From Protula sp. h YS-2021 (lineage: Eukaryota > Annelida > Polychaeta > Sabellida > Serpulidae), in contig OX457025.1 in the NCBI GenBank assembly GCA_949752745.1, positions 100,694,439-100,758,438 on the forward strand: DNA of 64,000 nucleotides, written 5' to 3'. The stretch's first letter is position 1. The number at the start of each line of letters is the position of its first letter. A program made the translations under genes and the position numbers. The notes beneath the pieces are model-generated. The model did not search any database. It saw only the letters and a program-made list of their open reading frames with translations, and had not been told where the DNA came from. Positions 1 to 11,706 of the stretch are shown piece after piece.

Positions 1-3000
1 TTCCAGCAATCCTTCCAGCAACCCCTTCCAGCAACCCTTCCAGCAACCCCTTCCAGCAACCCTTCCAGCAATCCTTCCAGCAACCCTTCCAGCAACCCCT
101 TCCAGCAATCCTTCCAGCAACCCCTTCCAGCAACCCTTCCAGCAACCCCTTCCAGCAACCCTTCCAGCAATCCTTCCAGCAACCCCTTCCAGCAACCCCT
201 TCCAGCAACCCCTTCCAGCAATCCTTCCAGCAACCCCTTCCAGCAACCCTTCCAGCAATCCTTCCAGCAACCCCTTCCAGCAATCCCTTCCAGCAACCCC
301 TTCCAGCAACCCTTCCAGCAATCCTTCCAGCAACCCCTTCCAGCAATCCTTCCAGCAATCCTTCCAGCAACCCCTTCCAGCAATCCTTCCAGCAATCCTT
401 CCAGCAATCCTTCAGCAATTCTTCCAGCAACCCTTCCAGCAACCCCTTCCAGCAACCCCTTCCAGCAACCCTTCAGCAACCCCTTCCAGCAACCCCTTCC
501 AGCAACCCTTCCAGCAACCCCTTCCAGCAACCCCTTCCAGCAACCCTTCCAGCAACCCCTTCCAGCAATCCTTCCAGCAACCCTTCCAGCAATCCTTCCA
601 GCAACCCCTTCCAGCAATCCTTCCAGCAATCCTTCCAGCAACCCCTTCCAGCAACCCTTCCAGCAACCCCTTCCAGCAATCCTTCCAGCAACCCTTCCAG
701 CAATCATTCCAGCAACCCCTTCCAGCAACCCTTCCAGCAATCCTTCCAGCAACCCCTTCCAGCAATCCTTCCAGCAATCCTTCCAGCAACCCCTTCCAGC
801 AACCCTTCCAGCAATCCTTCCAGCAACCCTTCCAGCAACCCCTTCCAGCAACCCCTTCCAGCAATCCTTCCAGCAACCCCTTCCAGCAATCCTTCCAGCA
901 ACCCTTCCAGAAAACCCTTCAAGCAACCCTTCCAGCAATCCTTCCAGCAATCCTTCCAGCAACCCCTTCCAGCAACCCTTCCAGCAATCCTTCCAGCAAC
1001 CCCTTCCAGCAACCCCTTCCAGCAATCCTTCCAGCAACCCCTTCCAGCAACCCTTCCAGCAACCCTTCCAGCAACCCCTTCCAGCAACCCCTTCCAGCAA
1101 TCCTTCCAGCAATCCTTCCAGCAACCCCTTCCAGCAACCCTTCCAGCAATCCTTCCAGCAACCCCTTCCAGCAATCCTTCCAGCAACCCCTTCCAGCAAC
1201 CCTTCCAGCAATCCTTCCAGCAACCCTTCCAGCAACCCCTTCCAGCAACCCCTTCCAGCAATCCTTCCAGCAACCCCTTCCAGCAACCCTTCCAGCAATC
1301 CTTCCAGCAACCCCTTCCAGCAATCCTTCCAGCAACCCCTTCCAGCAACCCTTCCAGGAATACTTCCAGCAACCCCTTCCAGCAATCCTTCCAGCAATCC
1401 TTCCAGCAATCCTTCCAGCAACCCCTTCCAGCAATCCTTCCAGCAATCCTTCCAGCAATCCTTCCAGCAATTCTTCCAGCAACCCTTCCAGCAACCCCTT
1501 CCAGCAACCCCTTCCAGCAACCCTTCCAGCAACCCCTTCCAGCAACCCCTTCCAGCAACCCTTCCAGCAACCCCTTCCAGCAACCCCTTCCAGCAACCCT
1601 TCCAGCAACCCCTTCCAACAATCCTTCCAGCAACCCTTCCAGCAATCCTTCCAGCAACCCCTTCCAGCAATCCTTCCAGCAATCCTTCCAGCAACCCTTC
1701 CAGCAATCATTCCAGCAACCCCTTCCAGCAACCCTTCCAGCAATCCTTCCAGCAACCCCTTCCAGCAATCCTTCCAGCAATCCTTCCAGCAACCCCTTCC
1801 AGCAACCCTTCCAGCAATCCTTCCAGCAACCCTTCCAGCAACCCCTTCCAGCAACCCCTTCCAGCAATCCTTCCAGCAACCCTTCCAGCAACCCTTCCAG
1901 CAACCCCTTCCAGCAACCCTTCCAGCAACCCCTTCCAGCAATCCCTCCAGCAACCCTTCCAGCAATCATTCCAGCAACCCCTTCCAGCAACCCTTCCAGC
2001 AATCCTTCCAGCAACCCCTTCCAGCAATCCTTCCAGCAATCCTTCCAGCAACCCCTTCCAGCAACCCTTCCAGCAATCCTTCAAGCAACCCTTCCAGCAA
2101 CCCCTTCCAGCAACCCCTTCCAGCAATCCTTCCAGCAACCCCTTCCAGCAATCCTTCCAGCAACCCTTCCAGCAACCCCTTCCAGCAACCCTTCCAGCAA
2201 TCCTTCCAGCAATCCTTCCAGCAACCCCTTCCAGCAATCCTTCCAGCAATCCTTCCAGCAATCCTTCCAGCAATCCTTCCAGCAACCCCTTCCAGCAACC
2301 CTTCCAGCAATCCTTCCAGCAACCCTTCCAGCAACCCCTTCCAGCAACCCCTTCCAGCAATCCTTCAAGCAACCCCTTCCAGCAATCCTTCCAGCAACCC
2401 TTCCAGCAACCCCTTCCAGCAACCCCTTCCAGCAACCCCTTCCAGCAACCCCTTCCAGCAATCCTTCCAGCAACCCCTTCCAGCAATCCTTCCAGCAACC
2501 CTTCCAGCAACCCCTTCCAGCAATCCTTCCAGCAACCCCTTCCAGCAATCCTTCCAGCAATCCTTCCAGCAATCCTTCCAGCAACCCCTTCCAGCAATCC
2601 TTCCAGCAATCCTTCCAGCAACCCTTCCAGCAATCCTTCCAGCAACCCTTCCAGCAATCCTTCCAGCAACCCTTCCAGCAATCTCTTCAAGCAACCCCTT
2701 CCAGCAACCCCTTCCAGCAATCCTTCCAGCAACCCCTTCCAGCAACCCTTCCAGCAATCCTTCCAGCAACCCTTCCAGCAACCCCTTCCAGCAACCCCTT
2801 CCAGCAATCCTTCCAGCAATCCTTCCAGCAACCCCTTCCAGCAACCCTTCCAGCAATCCTTCCAGCAACCCTTCCAGCAACCCCTTCCAGCAACCCCTTC
2901 CAGCAACCCCTTCCAGCAATCCTTCCAGCAACCCCTTCCAGCAACCCTTCCAGCAATCCTTCCAGCAACCCTTCCAGCAACCCCTTCCAGCAACCCCTTC

Positions 3001-6000
3001 CAGCAATCCTTCCAGCAACCCCTTCCAGCAACCCTTCCAGCAATCCTTCCAGCAACCCTTCCAGCAACCCCTTCCAGCAACCCCTTCCAGCAATCCTTCC
3101 AGCAACCCCTTCCAGCAATCCTTCCAGCAATCCTTCCAGCAACCCTTCCAGCAATTCTTCCAGCAACCCCTTCCAGCAATCCTTCCAGCAATCCTTCCAG
3201 CAACCCCTTCCAGCAATCCTTCCAGCAACCCTTCCAGCAACCCCTTCCAGCAACCCCTTCCAGCAATCCTTCCAGCAACCCCTTCCAGCAATCCTTCCAG
3301 CAATCCTTCCAGCAACCCTTCCAGCAATTCTTCCAGCAACCCCTTCCAGCAACCCTTCCAGCAATCCTTCCAGCAACCCTTCCAGCAATCCTTCCAGCAA
3401 CCCTTCCAGCAATCCTTCCAGCAACCCCTTCCAGCAACCCCTTCCAGCAACCCTTCCAGCAACCCTTCCAGCAATCCTTCCAGCAACCCTTCCAGCAATC
3501 CTTCCAGCAACCCCTTCCAGCAACCCCTTCCAGCAATCCTTCCAGCAACCCCTTCCAGCAATCCTTCCAGCAATCCTTCCAGCAACCCCTTCCAGCAATC
3601 CTTCCAGCAATCCTTCCAGCAACCCTTCCAGCAATCCTTCCAGCAACCCCTTCCAGCAATCCTTCCAGCAACCCCTTCCAGCAACCCCTTCCAGCAATCC
3701 TTCCAGCAACCCCTTCCAGCAATCCTTCCAGCAACCCCTTCCAGCAATCCTTCCAGCAACCCCTTCCAGCAACCCCTTCCAGCAATCCTTCCAGCAACCC
3801 CTTCCAGCAACCCCTTCCAGCAACCCCTTCCAGCAACCCCTTCCAGCAATCCTTCCAGCAACCCCTTCCAGCAATCCTTCCAGCAACCCCTTCCAGCAAC
3901 CCCTTCCAGCAACCCCTTCCAGCAATCCTTCCAGCAACCCCTTCCAGCAATCCTTCCAGCAATCCTTCCAGCAACCCCTTCCAGCAATCCTTCCAGCAAT
4001 CCTTCCAGCAACCCTTCCAGCAATCCTTCCAGCAACCCCTTCCAGCAATCCTTCCAGCAACCCCTTCCAGCAACCCCTTCCAGCAATCCTTCCAGCAACC
4101 CCTTCCAGCAATCCTTCCAGCAACCCCTTCCAGCAACCCCTTCCAGTAACCCCTTCCAGCAATCCTTCCAGCAACCCCTTCCAGCAATCCTTCCAGCAAT
4201 CCTTCCAGCAACCCCTTCCAGCAATCCTTCCAGCAATCCTTCCAGCAACCCTTCCAGCAATCCTTCCAGCAACCCCTTCCAGCAATCCTTCCAGCAACCC
4301 CTTCCAGCAACCCCTTCCAGCAATCCTTCCAGCAACCCCTTCCAGCAATCCTTCCAGCAACCCCTTCCAGCAATCCTTCCAGCAACCCCTTCCAGCAATC
4401 CTTCCAGCAACCCCTTCCAGCAACCCCTTCCAGCAACCCCTTCCAGCAACCCTTCCAGCAACCCCTTCCAGCAATCCTTCCAGCAATCCTTCCAGCAACC
4501 CCTTCCAGCAACCCTTCCAGCAACCCTTCCAGCACACCCTTCCAGCAATCCTTCAAGCAATCCTTCCAGCAACCCCTTCCAGCAACCCTTCCAGCAACCC
4601 CTTCCAGCAACCCTTCCAGCAATCCTTCCAGCAATCCTTCCAGCAATCCTTCCAGCAACCCCTTCCAGCAACCCCTTCCAGCAACCCCTTCCAGCAACCC
4701 TTCCAGCAATCCTTCCAGCAATCCTTCCAGCAACCCCTTCCAGCAACCCTTCCAGCAATCCTTCCAGCAATCCTTCCAGCAACCCCTTCCAGCAACCCCT
4801 TCCAGCAACCCCTTCCAGCAATCCTTCCAGCAATCCTTCCAGCAACCCCTTCCAGCAACCCCTTCCAGCAACCCCTTCCAGCAACCCTTCCAGCAATCCT
4901 TCCAGCAATCCTTCCAGCAACCCCTTCCAGCAACCCCTTCCAGCAACCCCTTCCAGCAACCCCTTCCAGCAATCCTTCCAGCAATCCTTCCAGCAACCCC
5001 TTCCAGCAACCCCTTCCAGCAACCCCTTCCAGCAACCCTTCCAGCAATCCTTCCAGCAATCCTTCCAGCAACCCTTCCAGCAACCCCTTCCAGCAACCCT
5101 TCCAGCAATCCTTCCAGCAACCCTTCCAGCAACCCCTTCCAGCAACCCTTCCAGCAATCCTTCGAGCAATCCTTCCAGCAACCCCTTCCAGCAACCCTTC
5201 CAGCAATCCTTCCAGCAACCCCTTCCAGCAACCCTTCCAGCAACCCCTTCCAGCAATCCTTCCAGCAATCCTTCCAGCAATCCTTCCAGCAACCCCTTCC
5301 AGCAATCCTTCCAGCAATCCTTCCAGCAACCCCTTCCAGCAACCCTTCCAGCAACCCCTTCCAGCAATCCTTCCAGCAACCCCTTCCAGCAACCCCTTCC
5401 AGCAACCCCTTCCAGTAACCCTTCCAGCAATCCTTCCAGCAATCCTTCCAGCAACCCTTCCAGCAACCCCTTCCAGCAACCCTTCCAGCAATCCTTCCAG
5501 CAACCCTTCCAGCAACCCCTTCCAGCAACCCTTCCAGCAATCCTTCGAGCAATCCTTCCAGCAACCCCTTCCAGCAACCCTTCCAGCAATCCTTCCAGCA
5601 ACCCCTTCCAGCAACCCTTCCAGCAACCCCTTCCAGCAATCCTTCCAGCAACCCCTTCCAGCAACCCTTCCAGCAACCCCTTCCAGCAATCCTTCCAGCA
5701 ACCCCTTCCAGCAACCCCTTCCAGCAACCCTTCCAGCAATCCTTCCAGCAACCCCTTCCAGCAACCCTTCCAGCAACCCCTTCCAGCAATCCTTCCAGCA
5801 ACCCCTTCCAGCAACCCTTCCAGCAACCCCTTCCAGCAATCCTTCCAGCAACCCTTCCAGCAATCCTTCCAGCAACCCCTTCCAGCAATCCTTCCAGCAA
5901 CCCCTTCCAGCAACCCTTCCAGCAACCCCTTCCAGCAACCCCTTCCAGCAACCCTTCCAGCAATCCTTCCAGCAACCCTTCTAGCAACCCCTTCCAGCAA

Positions 6001-9000
6001 CCCTTCCAGCAATCCCTCCAGCAACCCCTTCCAGCAATCCTTCCAGCAACCCCTTCCAGCAATATTTCCAGCAACCCCTTCCAGCAACCCTTCCAGCAAC
6101 CCCTTCCAGCAATCCTTCCAGCAACCCCTTCCAGCAATCCTTCCAGCAACCCCTTCCAGCAACCCTTCCAGCAACCCCTTCCAGCAATCCTTCCAGCAAC
6201 CCCTTCCAGCAACCCTTCCAGCAATCCTTCCAGCAACCCCTTCCAGCATCCCTTCCAGCAACCCCTTCCATCAACCCCTTCCAGCAACCCCTTCCAGCAA
6301 CCCCTTCCAGCAACCCTTCCAGCAATCCTTCCAGCAACCCCTTCCAGCAACCCTTCCAGCAACCCCTTCCAGCAATCCTTCCAGCAACCCCTTCCAGCAA
6401 CCCTTCCAGCAACCCCTTCCAGCAATCCTTCCAGCAACCCTTCCAGCAATCCTTCCAGCAACCCCTTCCTGCAATCCTTCCAGCAACCCCTTCCAGCAAC
6501 CCTTCCAGCAACCCCTTCCAGCAACCCCTTCCAGCAACCCTTCCAGCAATCCTTCCAGCAACCCTTCTAGCAACCCCTTCCAGCAACCCTTCCAGCAATC
6601 CCTCCAGCAACCCCTTCCAGCAATCCTTCCAGCAACCCCTTCCAGCAACCCTTCCAGCAACCCCTTCCAGCAATCCTTCCAGCAACCCCTTCCAGCAACC
6701 CTTCCAGCAATCCTTCCAGCAACCCCTTCCAGCAACCCTTCCAGCAATCCTTCCAGCAACCCCTTCCAGCAACCCTTCCAGCAATCCTTCCAGCAACCCC
6801 TTCCAGCAACCCCTTCCAGCAACCCTTCCAGCAATCCTTCCAGCAACCCCTTCCAGCAACCCTTCCAGCAATCCTTCCAGCAACCCCTTCCAGCAACCCT
6901 TCCAGCAATCCTTCCAGCAACCCCTTCCAGCAACCCCTTCCAGCAACCCTTCCAGCAATCCTTCCAGCAACCCCTTCCAGCAATCCTTCCATCAACCCCT
7001 TCCAGCAACCCCTTCCAGCAACCCTTCCAGCAATCCTTCTAGCAACCCCTTCCAGCAACCCTTCCAGCAATCCTTTCAGCAACCCCTTCCAGCAACCCCT
7101 TCCAGCAACCCTTCCAGCAACCCCTTCCAGCAACCCTTCCAGCAATCCTTCCAGCAACCCCTTCCAGCAACCCCTTCCAGCAATCCTTCCAGCAACCCCT
7201 TCCAGCAACCCTTCCAGCAATCCTTCCAGCAACCCCTTCCAGCAATCCTTCCATCAACCCCTTCCAGCAACCCCTTCCAGCAACCCCTTCCAGCAACCCT
7301 TCCAGCAATCCTTCCAGCAACCCCTTCCAGCAATCCTTCCAGCAACCCCTTCCAGCAACCCCTTCCAGCAACCCTTCCAGCAATCCTTCCAGCAACCCCT
7401 TCCAGCAACCCTTCCAGCAATCCTTCCAGCAACCCCTTCCAGCAACCCCTTCCAGCAACCCTTCCAGCAACCCCTTCCAGCAACCCTTCCAGCAATCCTT
7501 CCAGCAACCCCTTCCAGCAACCCCTTCCAGCAATCCTTCCAGCAACCCCTTCCAGCAACCCTTCCAGCAATCCTTCCAGCAACCCCTTCCAGCAATCCTT
7601 CCAGCAACCCCTTCCAGCAACCCTTCCAGCAATCCTTCCAGCAACCCCTTCCAGCAATCCTTCCAGCAACCCCTTCCAGCAACCCCTTCCAGCAACCCTT
7701 CCAGCAATCCTTCCAGCAACCCCTTCCAGCAACCCTTCCAGCAATCCTTCCAGCAACCCCTTCCAGCAACCCTTCCAGCAATCCTTCCAGCAACCCCTTC
7801 CAGCAACCCTTCCAGCAATCCTTCCAGCAACCCCTTCCAGCAATCCTTCCAGCAACCCCTTCCAGCAACCCCTTCCAGCAACCCTTCCAGCAATCCTTCC
7901 AGCAACCCCTTCCAGCAACCCTTCCAGCAATTCTTCCAGCAACCCCTTCCAGCAACCCTTCCAGCAATCCTTCCAGCAACCCCTTCCAGCAACCCTTCCA
8001 GCAATCCTTCCAGCAACCCCTTCCAGCAATCCTTCCAGCAACCCCTTCCAGCAACCCCTTCCAGCAACCCTTCCAGCAATCCTTCCAGCAACCCCTTCCA
8101 GCAACCCTTCCAGCAATCCTTCCAGCAACCCCTTCCAGCAACCCTTCCAGCAATCCTTCCAACAATCCTTCCAGCAACCCTTCCAGCAACCCTTCCAGCA
8201 ATCCTTCCAGCAACCCCTTCCAGCAACCCTTCCAGCAATCCTTCCAGCAACCCCTTCCAGCAACCCTTCCAGCAATCCTTCCAGCAACCCCTTCCAGCAA
8301 CCCTTCCAGCAATCCTTCCAGCAACCCCTTCCAGCAACCCTTCCAGCAATCCTTCCAGCAATCCTTCCAGCAACCCTTCCAGCAACCCCTTCCAGCAATC
8401 CTTCCAGCAACCCCTTCCAGCAACCCTTCCAGCAATCCTTCCAGCAACCCCTTCCAGCAACCCTTCCAGCAATCCTTCCAGCAACCCCTTCCAGCAATCC
8501 TTCCAGCAACCCCTTCCAGCAATCCTTCCAGCAACCCCTTCCAGCAACCCTTCCAGCAACCCCTTCCAGCAATCCTTCCAGCAACCCCTTCCAGCAATCC
8601 TTCCAGCAACCCCTTCCAGCAACCCCTTCCAGCAACCCTTCCAGCAATCCTTCCAGCAACCCCTTCCAGCAACCCTTCCAGCAACCCTTCCAGCAACCCC
8701 TTCCAGCAACCCTTCCAGCAATCCTTCCAGCAACCCCTTCCAGCAACCCCTTCCAGCAATCCTTCCAGCAACCCCTTCCAGCAACCCTTCCAGCAATCCT
8801 TCCAGCAACCCCTTCCAGCAATCCTTCCAGCAACCCCTTCCAGCAATCCTTCCAGCAACCCCTTCCAGCAACCCCTTCCAGCAATCCTTCCAGCAACCCC
8901 TTCCAGCAACCCTTCCAGCAACCCCTTCCAGCAATCCTTCCAGCAACCCCTTCCAGCAATCCTTCCAGCAACCCCTTCCAGCAATCCTTCCAGCAACCCT

Positions 9001-9039
9001 TCCAGCAACCCTTCCAGAAACCCCTTCCAGCAACCCTTC
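1..9039. repeat. 9-kb minisatellite of 12/13-bp units
   Basis: An unbroken tandem array runs from the window edge to about 9039. Almost every unit is one of three types: TTCCAGCAATCC (12 bp), TTCCAGCAACCC (12 bp) or TTCCAGCAACCCC (13 bp), mixed irregularly. Rare variants recur in the same local context: TTCTAG near 5980, 6566 and 7038; TTCGAG near 5161 and 5543; AATCATTCC near 704, 1707 and 1966. This indicates segmental duplication inside the array. The units contain no stop codon in any of six frames, so the long open frames here (Gly-Leu-Leu-Glu, Cys-Trp-Lys, Ala-Gly-Arg repeats) are by-products, not genes. Confidence 0.97.
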
Positions 9040-9232
9040 GCAGACATACAGTTTACATATCGCTAGGTGTCGCAGCGCCCACACAATAAAAATAGAGTTT
9101 AGATATTTATTATTACGATTATTTTAAATTTTACTCGAAAGCAGAAGTGTTCTTAAGCCCACTTAAACGTGGTGAAGTATTTGGTTTAGCCTAGCTTGGT
9201 TTTGTCTTGTTCATACAGAAGATGTACCATAA
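9040..9232. other. AT-rich spacer after the array
   Basis: The array stops abruptly at CTTCG and passes into ordinary AT-rich DNA. I see no gene, RNA or clear repeat in this stretch. Confidence 0.6.
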
Positions 9233-9682
9233 CCTGACTGCTTCGTATATCAGCAGCCGTGCGAACAGGTTCGCGGGCGCGATTTTGAGACCCCTCAGCG
9301 CCCCCCACCCCCACCCCCTCCCTACAAGCTGCAGCCCGTCTCCTTCGCCGACTTCCGTAATCACATGTCGCAAGAATCCACGTCTTCGTGCCGCATCAAG
9401 AAAGCAGCCATTAGAAGATGTGGGAGCTTGGGAGGAAACATTCGCCTTCGCAAGCGCCACGTGCCACCCCCTCCATCCCGAATACACTTGATTATTGTGA
9501 ACTACCTCGCTTTGGGTGGGCTTTTGGCACCTCAACTGCCTCCGCTCTGCATTATTTGCATTTATATGTGTTGCTCAATGGAGAAAAGAAGCAGCGGTAA
9601 ATATAGTCCCCCCCCCACCACCCCCCCCCCCACAAAAAAAGTTCGTACTTTTACATTTGATTTATTACAAAATACTGTTTGA
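9233..9682 (+). CDS. Proline-rich candidate exon, unidentified
   Basis: A frame open from 9233 to a stop at 9680-9682 contains a run of prolines followed by a mixed basic segment (SFADFRNHMSQES, then IRLRKRH). Third positions between about 9260 and 9480 are often C or G, unlike the AT-rich surroundings, which suggests real coding sequence. Candidate acceptors are the CAG steps near 9253-9256; a possible donor is GTAAAT near 9598. The part after about 9490 looks less coding. No family was recognised and no partner exon was found. It could be one exon of a gene whose other exons lie elsewhere, or a decayed remnant. Confidence 0.3.
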   Translation, partial: PDCFVYQQPCEQVRGRDFETPQRPPPPPPPYKLQPVSFADFRNHMSQESTSSCRIKKAAIRRCGSLGGNIRLRKRHVPPPPSRIHLIIVNYLALGGLLAPQLPPLCIICIYMCCSMEKRSSGKYSPPPTTPPPTKKVRTFTFDLLQNTV

Positions 9683-10196
9683 TAAATTTTCGTCACTAAG
9701 TTTATATTTCATCATTGTAAATACTCCTTGTTGCAACGGTGTTGACGTTGTTGTTCAGCAGCCAACCTCTCTGGTCGACTGTGCATGATATCTTTATAGT
9801 TCGCAGATCCACCGAGTGGAACCACTTTTTGAAACTAGACCGAAATTCGCCAAGTGAATTAGATCCCACTTGGAATAATAAGTCATCTGAGAACTGTCTA
9901 AAAAAGATGACTGTTCTTTCTGCAATTTTAACCACCAAGAAGAGAAAAAATTGGTAATGTGTTCTCGTGCTCACTTTTCACATACAAGTAGACGTAATTA
10001 CATGGGATTGAACCCGGGACCTTCTGATTTGGCGCAAAAAAATCAACGCTTTATAAAACTACGCCAAATGGGCTACACTGCTTACGGTAACAATGATTCG
10101 CAAATAAACATATATCAATCTGTTGAAGTGTCTTCTTGTCTGTCACGACATACGCTATTAATGAATAACCGAAAACTCAGGTTTTATGTTTAGCAA
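9683..10196. other. AT-rich DNA with dispersed-repeat pieces
   Basis: There is no convincing gene. A stretch of about 45 bp near 9840-9885 (AAATTCGCCAAGTGAATTAG) resembles one at 12380-12425, so part of this is a dispersed repeat. A tRNA-like element at 9993-10075 is listed separately. Confidence 0.5.
9993..10075 (-). repeat. tRNA-like element (SINE head or pseudo-tRNA)
   Basis: Read on the minus strand, this has an A-box-like stretch (TGGCGTAGTTTTATAAAGCG) and a good B-box (GGGTTCAATCC) spaced roughly as in a tRNA. The middle contains a T-run that spoils a clean anticodon arm. It is better read as a tRNA-derived SINE head or tRNA pseudogene than as a working tRNA. Confidence 0.45.
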
Positions 10197-10199
10197 CCA

Positions 10200-10505
10200 A
10201 CCAAACCGGACAACCATAGACCTCGAACAACTTTAGCTGAACCCAACTTCAGTCCGATTTTAACGGTTTTGGGCTCGAAAGTGATCTTGAGGCCAAGTCG
10301 TCGAAAGTTATACCTTACGTAACGTCGTAGAGGTATGGAGGTGGAAAATGAGGTCAGAATTGCTCTATCTCTTACCATTTTGAGATAAATAGCAACTTCT
10401 GGTTTTGAGCTCGAAAGTGACCTTGAGGTCAAGGTCACTAAAAGTTATACCGTAAGTAACGTCGTAGAGGGATTGGAGGTCGAAAATGAGGTCAAAACTA
10501 GAGGG
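10200..10505. repeat. TCAAGGTCA-rich repeat, two units
   Basis: Two imperfect units of about 130 bp, each with GACCTTGAGGTCAAGGTCA-like sequence, then AAAGTTATACC, TAACGTCGTAGAGG and GAAAATGAGGTCA. Relatives occur at 11.7-12.7 kb and 15.4-16.1 kb. Confidence 0.75.
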
Positions 10506-10724
10506 GCCAGTGTTTTGTTAAAACAAAAACGGATATGTCGCCCCCCTCCCCAGCCCCTATTCAATCACTTGGAACAGAACGAATACAGAAGTGAAGGCAT
10601 TTTACAAATTCAAAATGCCAACATGATAACCTTGGTTACCAGTGACTATTCTGTTGTGAAAAAGACGCTTCACTCATTCAAAATGCAATTGGTTTGTTGA
10701 TGAAGGGACAAAAGTTCACGATGT

Positions 10725-11706
10725 TCGCAAATGATGACGTCATAGATATATATTTGACGTGCCAAAAAATTCTTTGCTTAAAAGTCGTCTCATAATGTAT
10801 TTTGTGCCAAAGCGCTAGGTTCAATAGCTTTCGAGTTATTGAGCTTTAAAACATAAATGGCGTCATAACTCGCAAATGATGACGCCATAGGTACAACTTT
10901 GACGTGCCAAAAAATTCTTTGCTTAAAAGTTGTCTCATAATGTGATTTGTGTCAAAGCGCTAGGTTCAATAGTTTTCGAGTTATTGAACTTTAAAACATT
11001 AATGACGTCATAACTCGCAAATTATGACCCAGTAAGCACAGAAAATTTTCCCATGTGGGATACGTATGGGTTTTAATTGGGATTTGCATGGGAAGGTGGG
11101 AAAGGGGAAAACCCATATTAATCCCGTGGAGAAAGGAGCCATTTCTGGGTGGGAAATGCCTGGGTTTTCCCACCCTGGGAAACCCCCTGTAAAATACACA
11201 TGAAATATGTATGGGAATGCCCATGTAAATCCCACCCGGGTAAACCCAGGTGGGTCCCAACTGGGAAATGCATGGATTATGCGTGGGAATTCCGACCATA
11301 GATTTTACCTCGACTTTTGTCTCATTCCCATGCAAATCCCTGCATGGGATTCACGTGGGAAGGCCAAAAATAACCCTGGGTTTTACATAGGTTTTACTTG
11401 GGTGTGCTTACCGGGGACGCCATAGGTATAACTTTGACGTGCCAAAAAATTCTTTGCTCAAAAAAAGTCTCATAATGTATTTTGTGCCAAATCGCTAGGT
11501 TCAATAGTTTTCGAGTTATTGAACTTTAAAACATTAATGACGTCATAACTTGCAAATTATGACGCCACAGGTATAACTTTGACGTGCCAAAAAATTCTTT
11601 GCTCAAAAAAAGTCTCATAATGTATTTTGTGCCAAATCGCTAGGTTCAATAGTTTTCGAGTTATTGAGCTTTAAAACATAAATGACGTCATAACTCGCAA
11701 ATGATG
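10725..11706. repeat. Tandem array of about 145 bp, four copies, interrupted
   Basis: Four copies share GACGTGCCAAAAAATTCTTT, CTCATAATGT, GCGCTAGGTTCAATAG and ATGACGTCATAACTCGCAAA. They start near 10730, 10877, 11416 and 11564. The second copy is split from the third by the 388-bp insertion at 11028-11415. Each copy ends in the palindrome ATGACGTCAT. Confidence 0.85.
11028..11415. mobile_element. MITE-like element with terminal inverted repeats
   Basis: The left end reads CCCAGTAAGCACA and the right end, reverse-complemented, reads CCCGGTAAGCACA. The interior is rich in TGGGA and TCCCA palindromic words and has no transposase frame. Neighbouring copies of the host array show the uninterrupted site ATTATGACGCC, so a GA (or GAC) target duplication flanks the insertion. 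This fits a short non-autonomous DNA transposon. The superfamily is not recognised. Confidence 0.75.

Noticed and set aside
1..9039. Telomeric or centromeric identity of the array
   Set aside because: The unit does not resemble TTAGGG-type repeats and nothing in the sequence shows centromere function.
412..9084. Many long open frames (up to 1605 codons) on the minus strand of the 12/13-bp array
   Set aside because: The monomers lack stops in every frame, the frames overlap one another in all phases, start codons are TTG, and there is no coding sequence at the edges.
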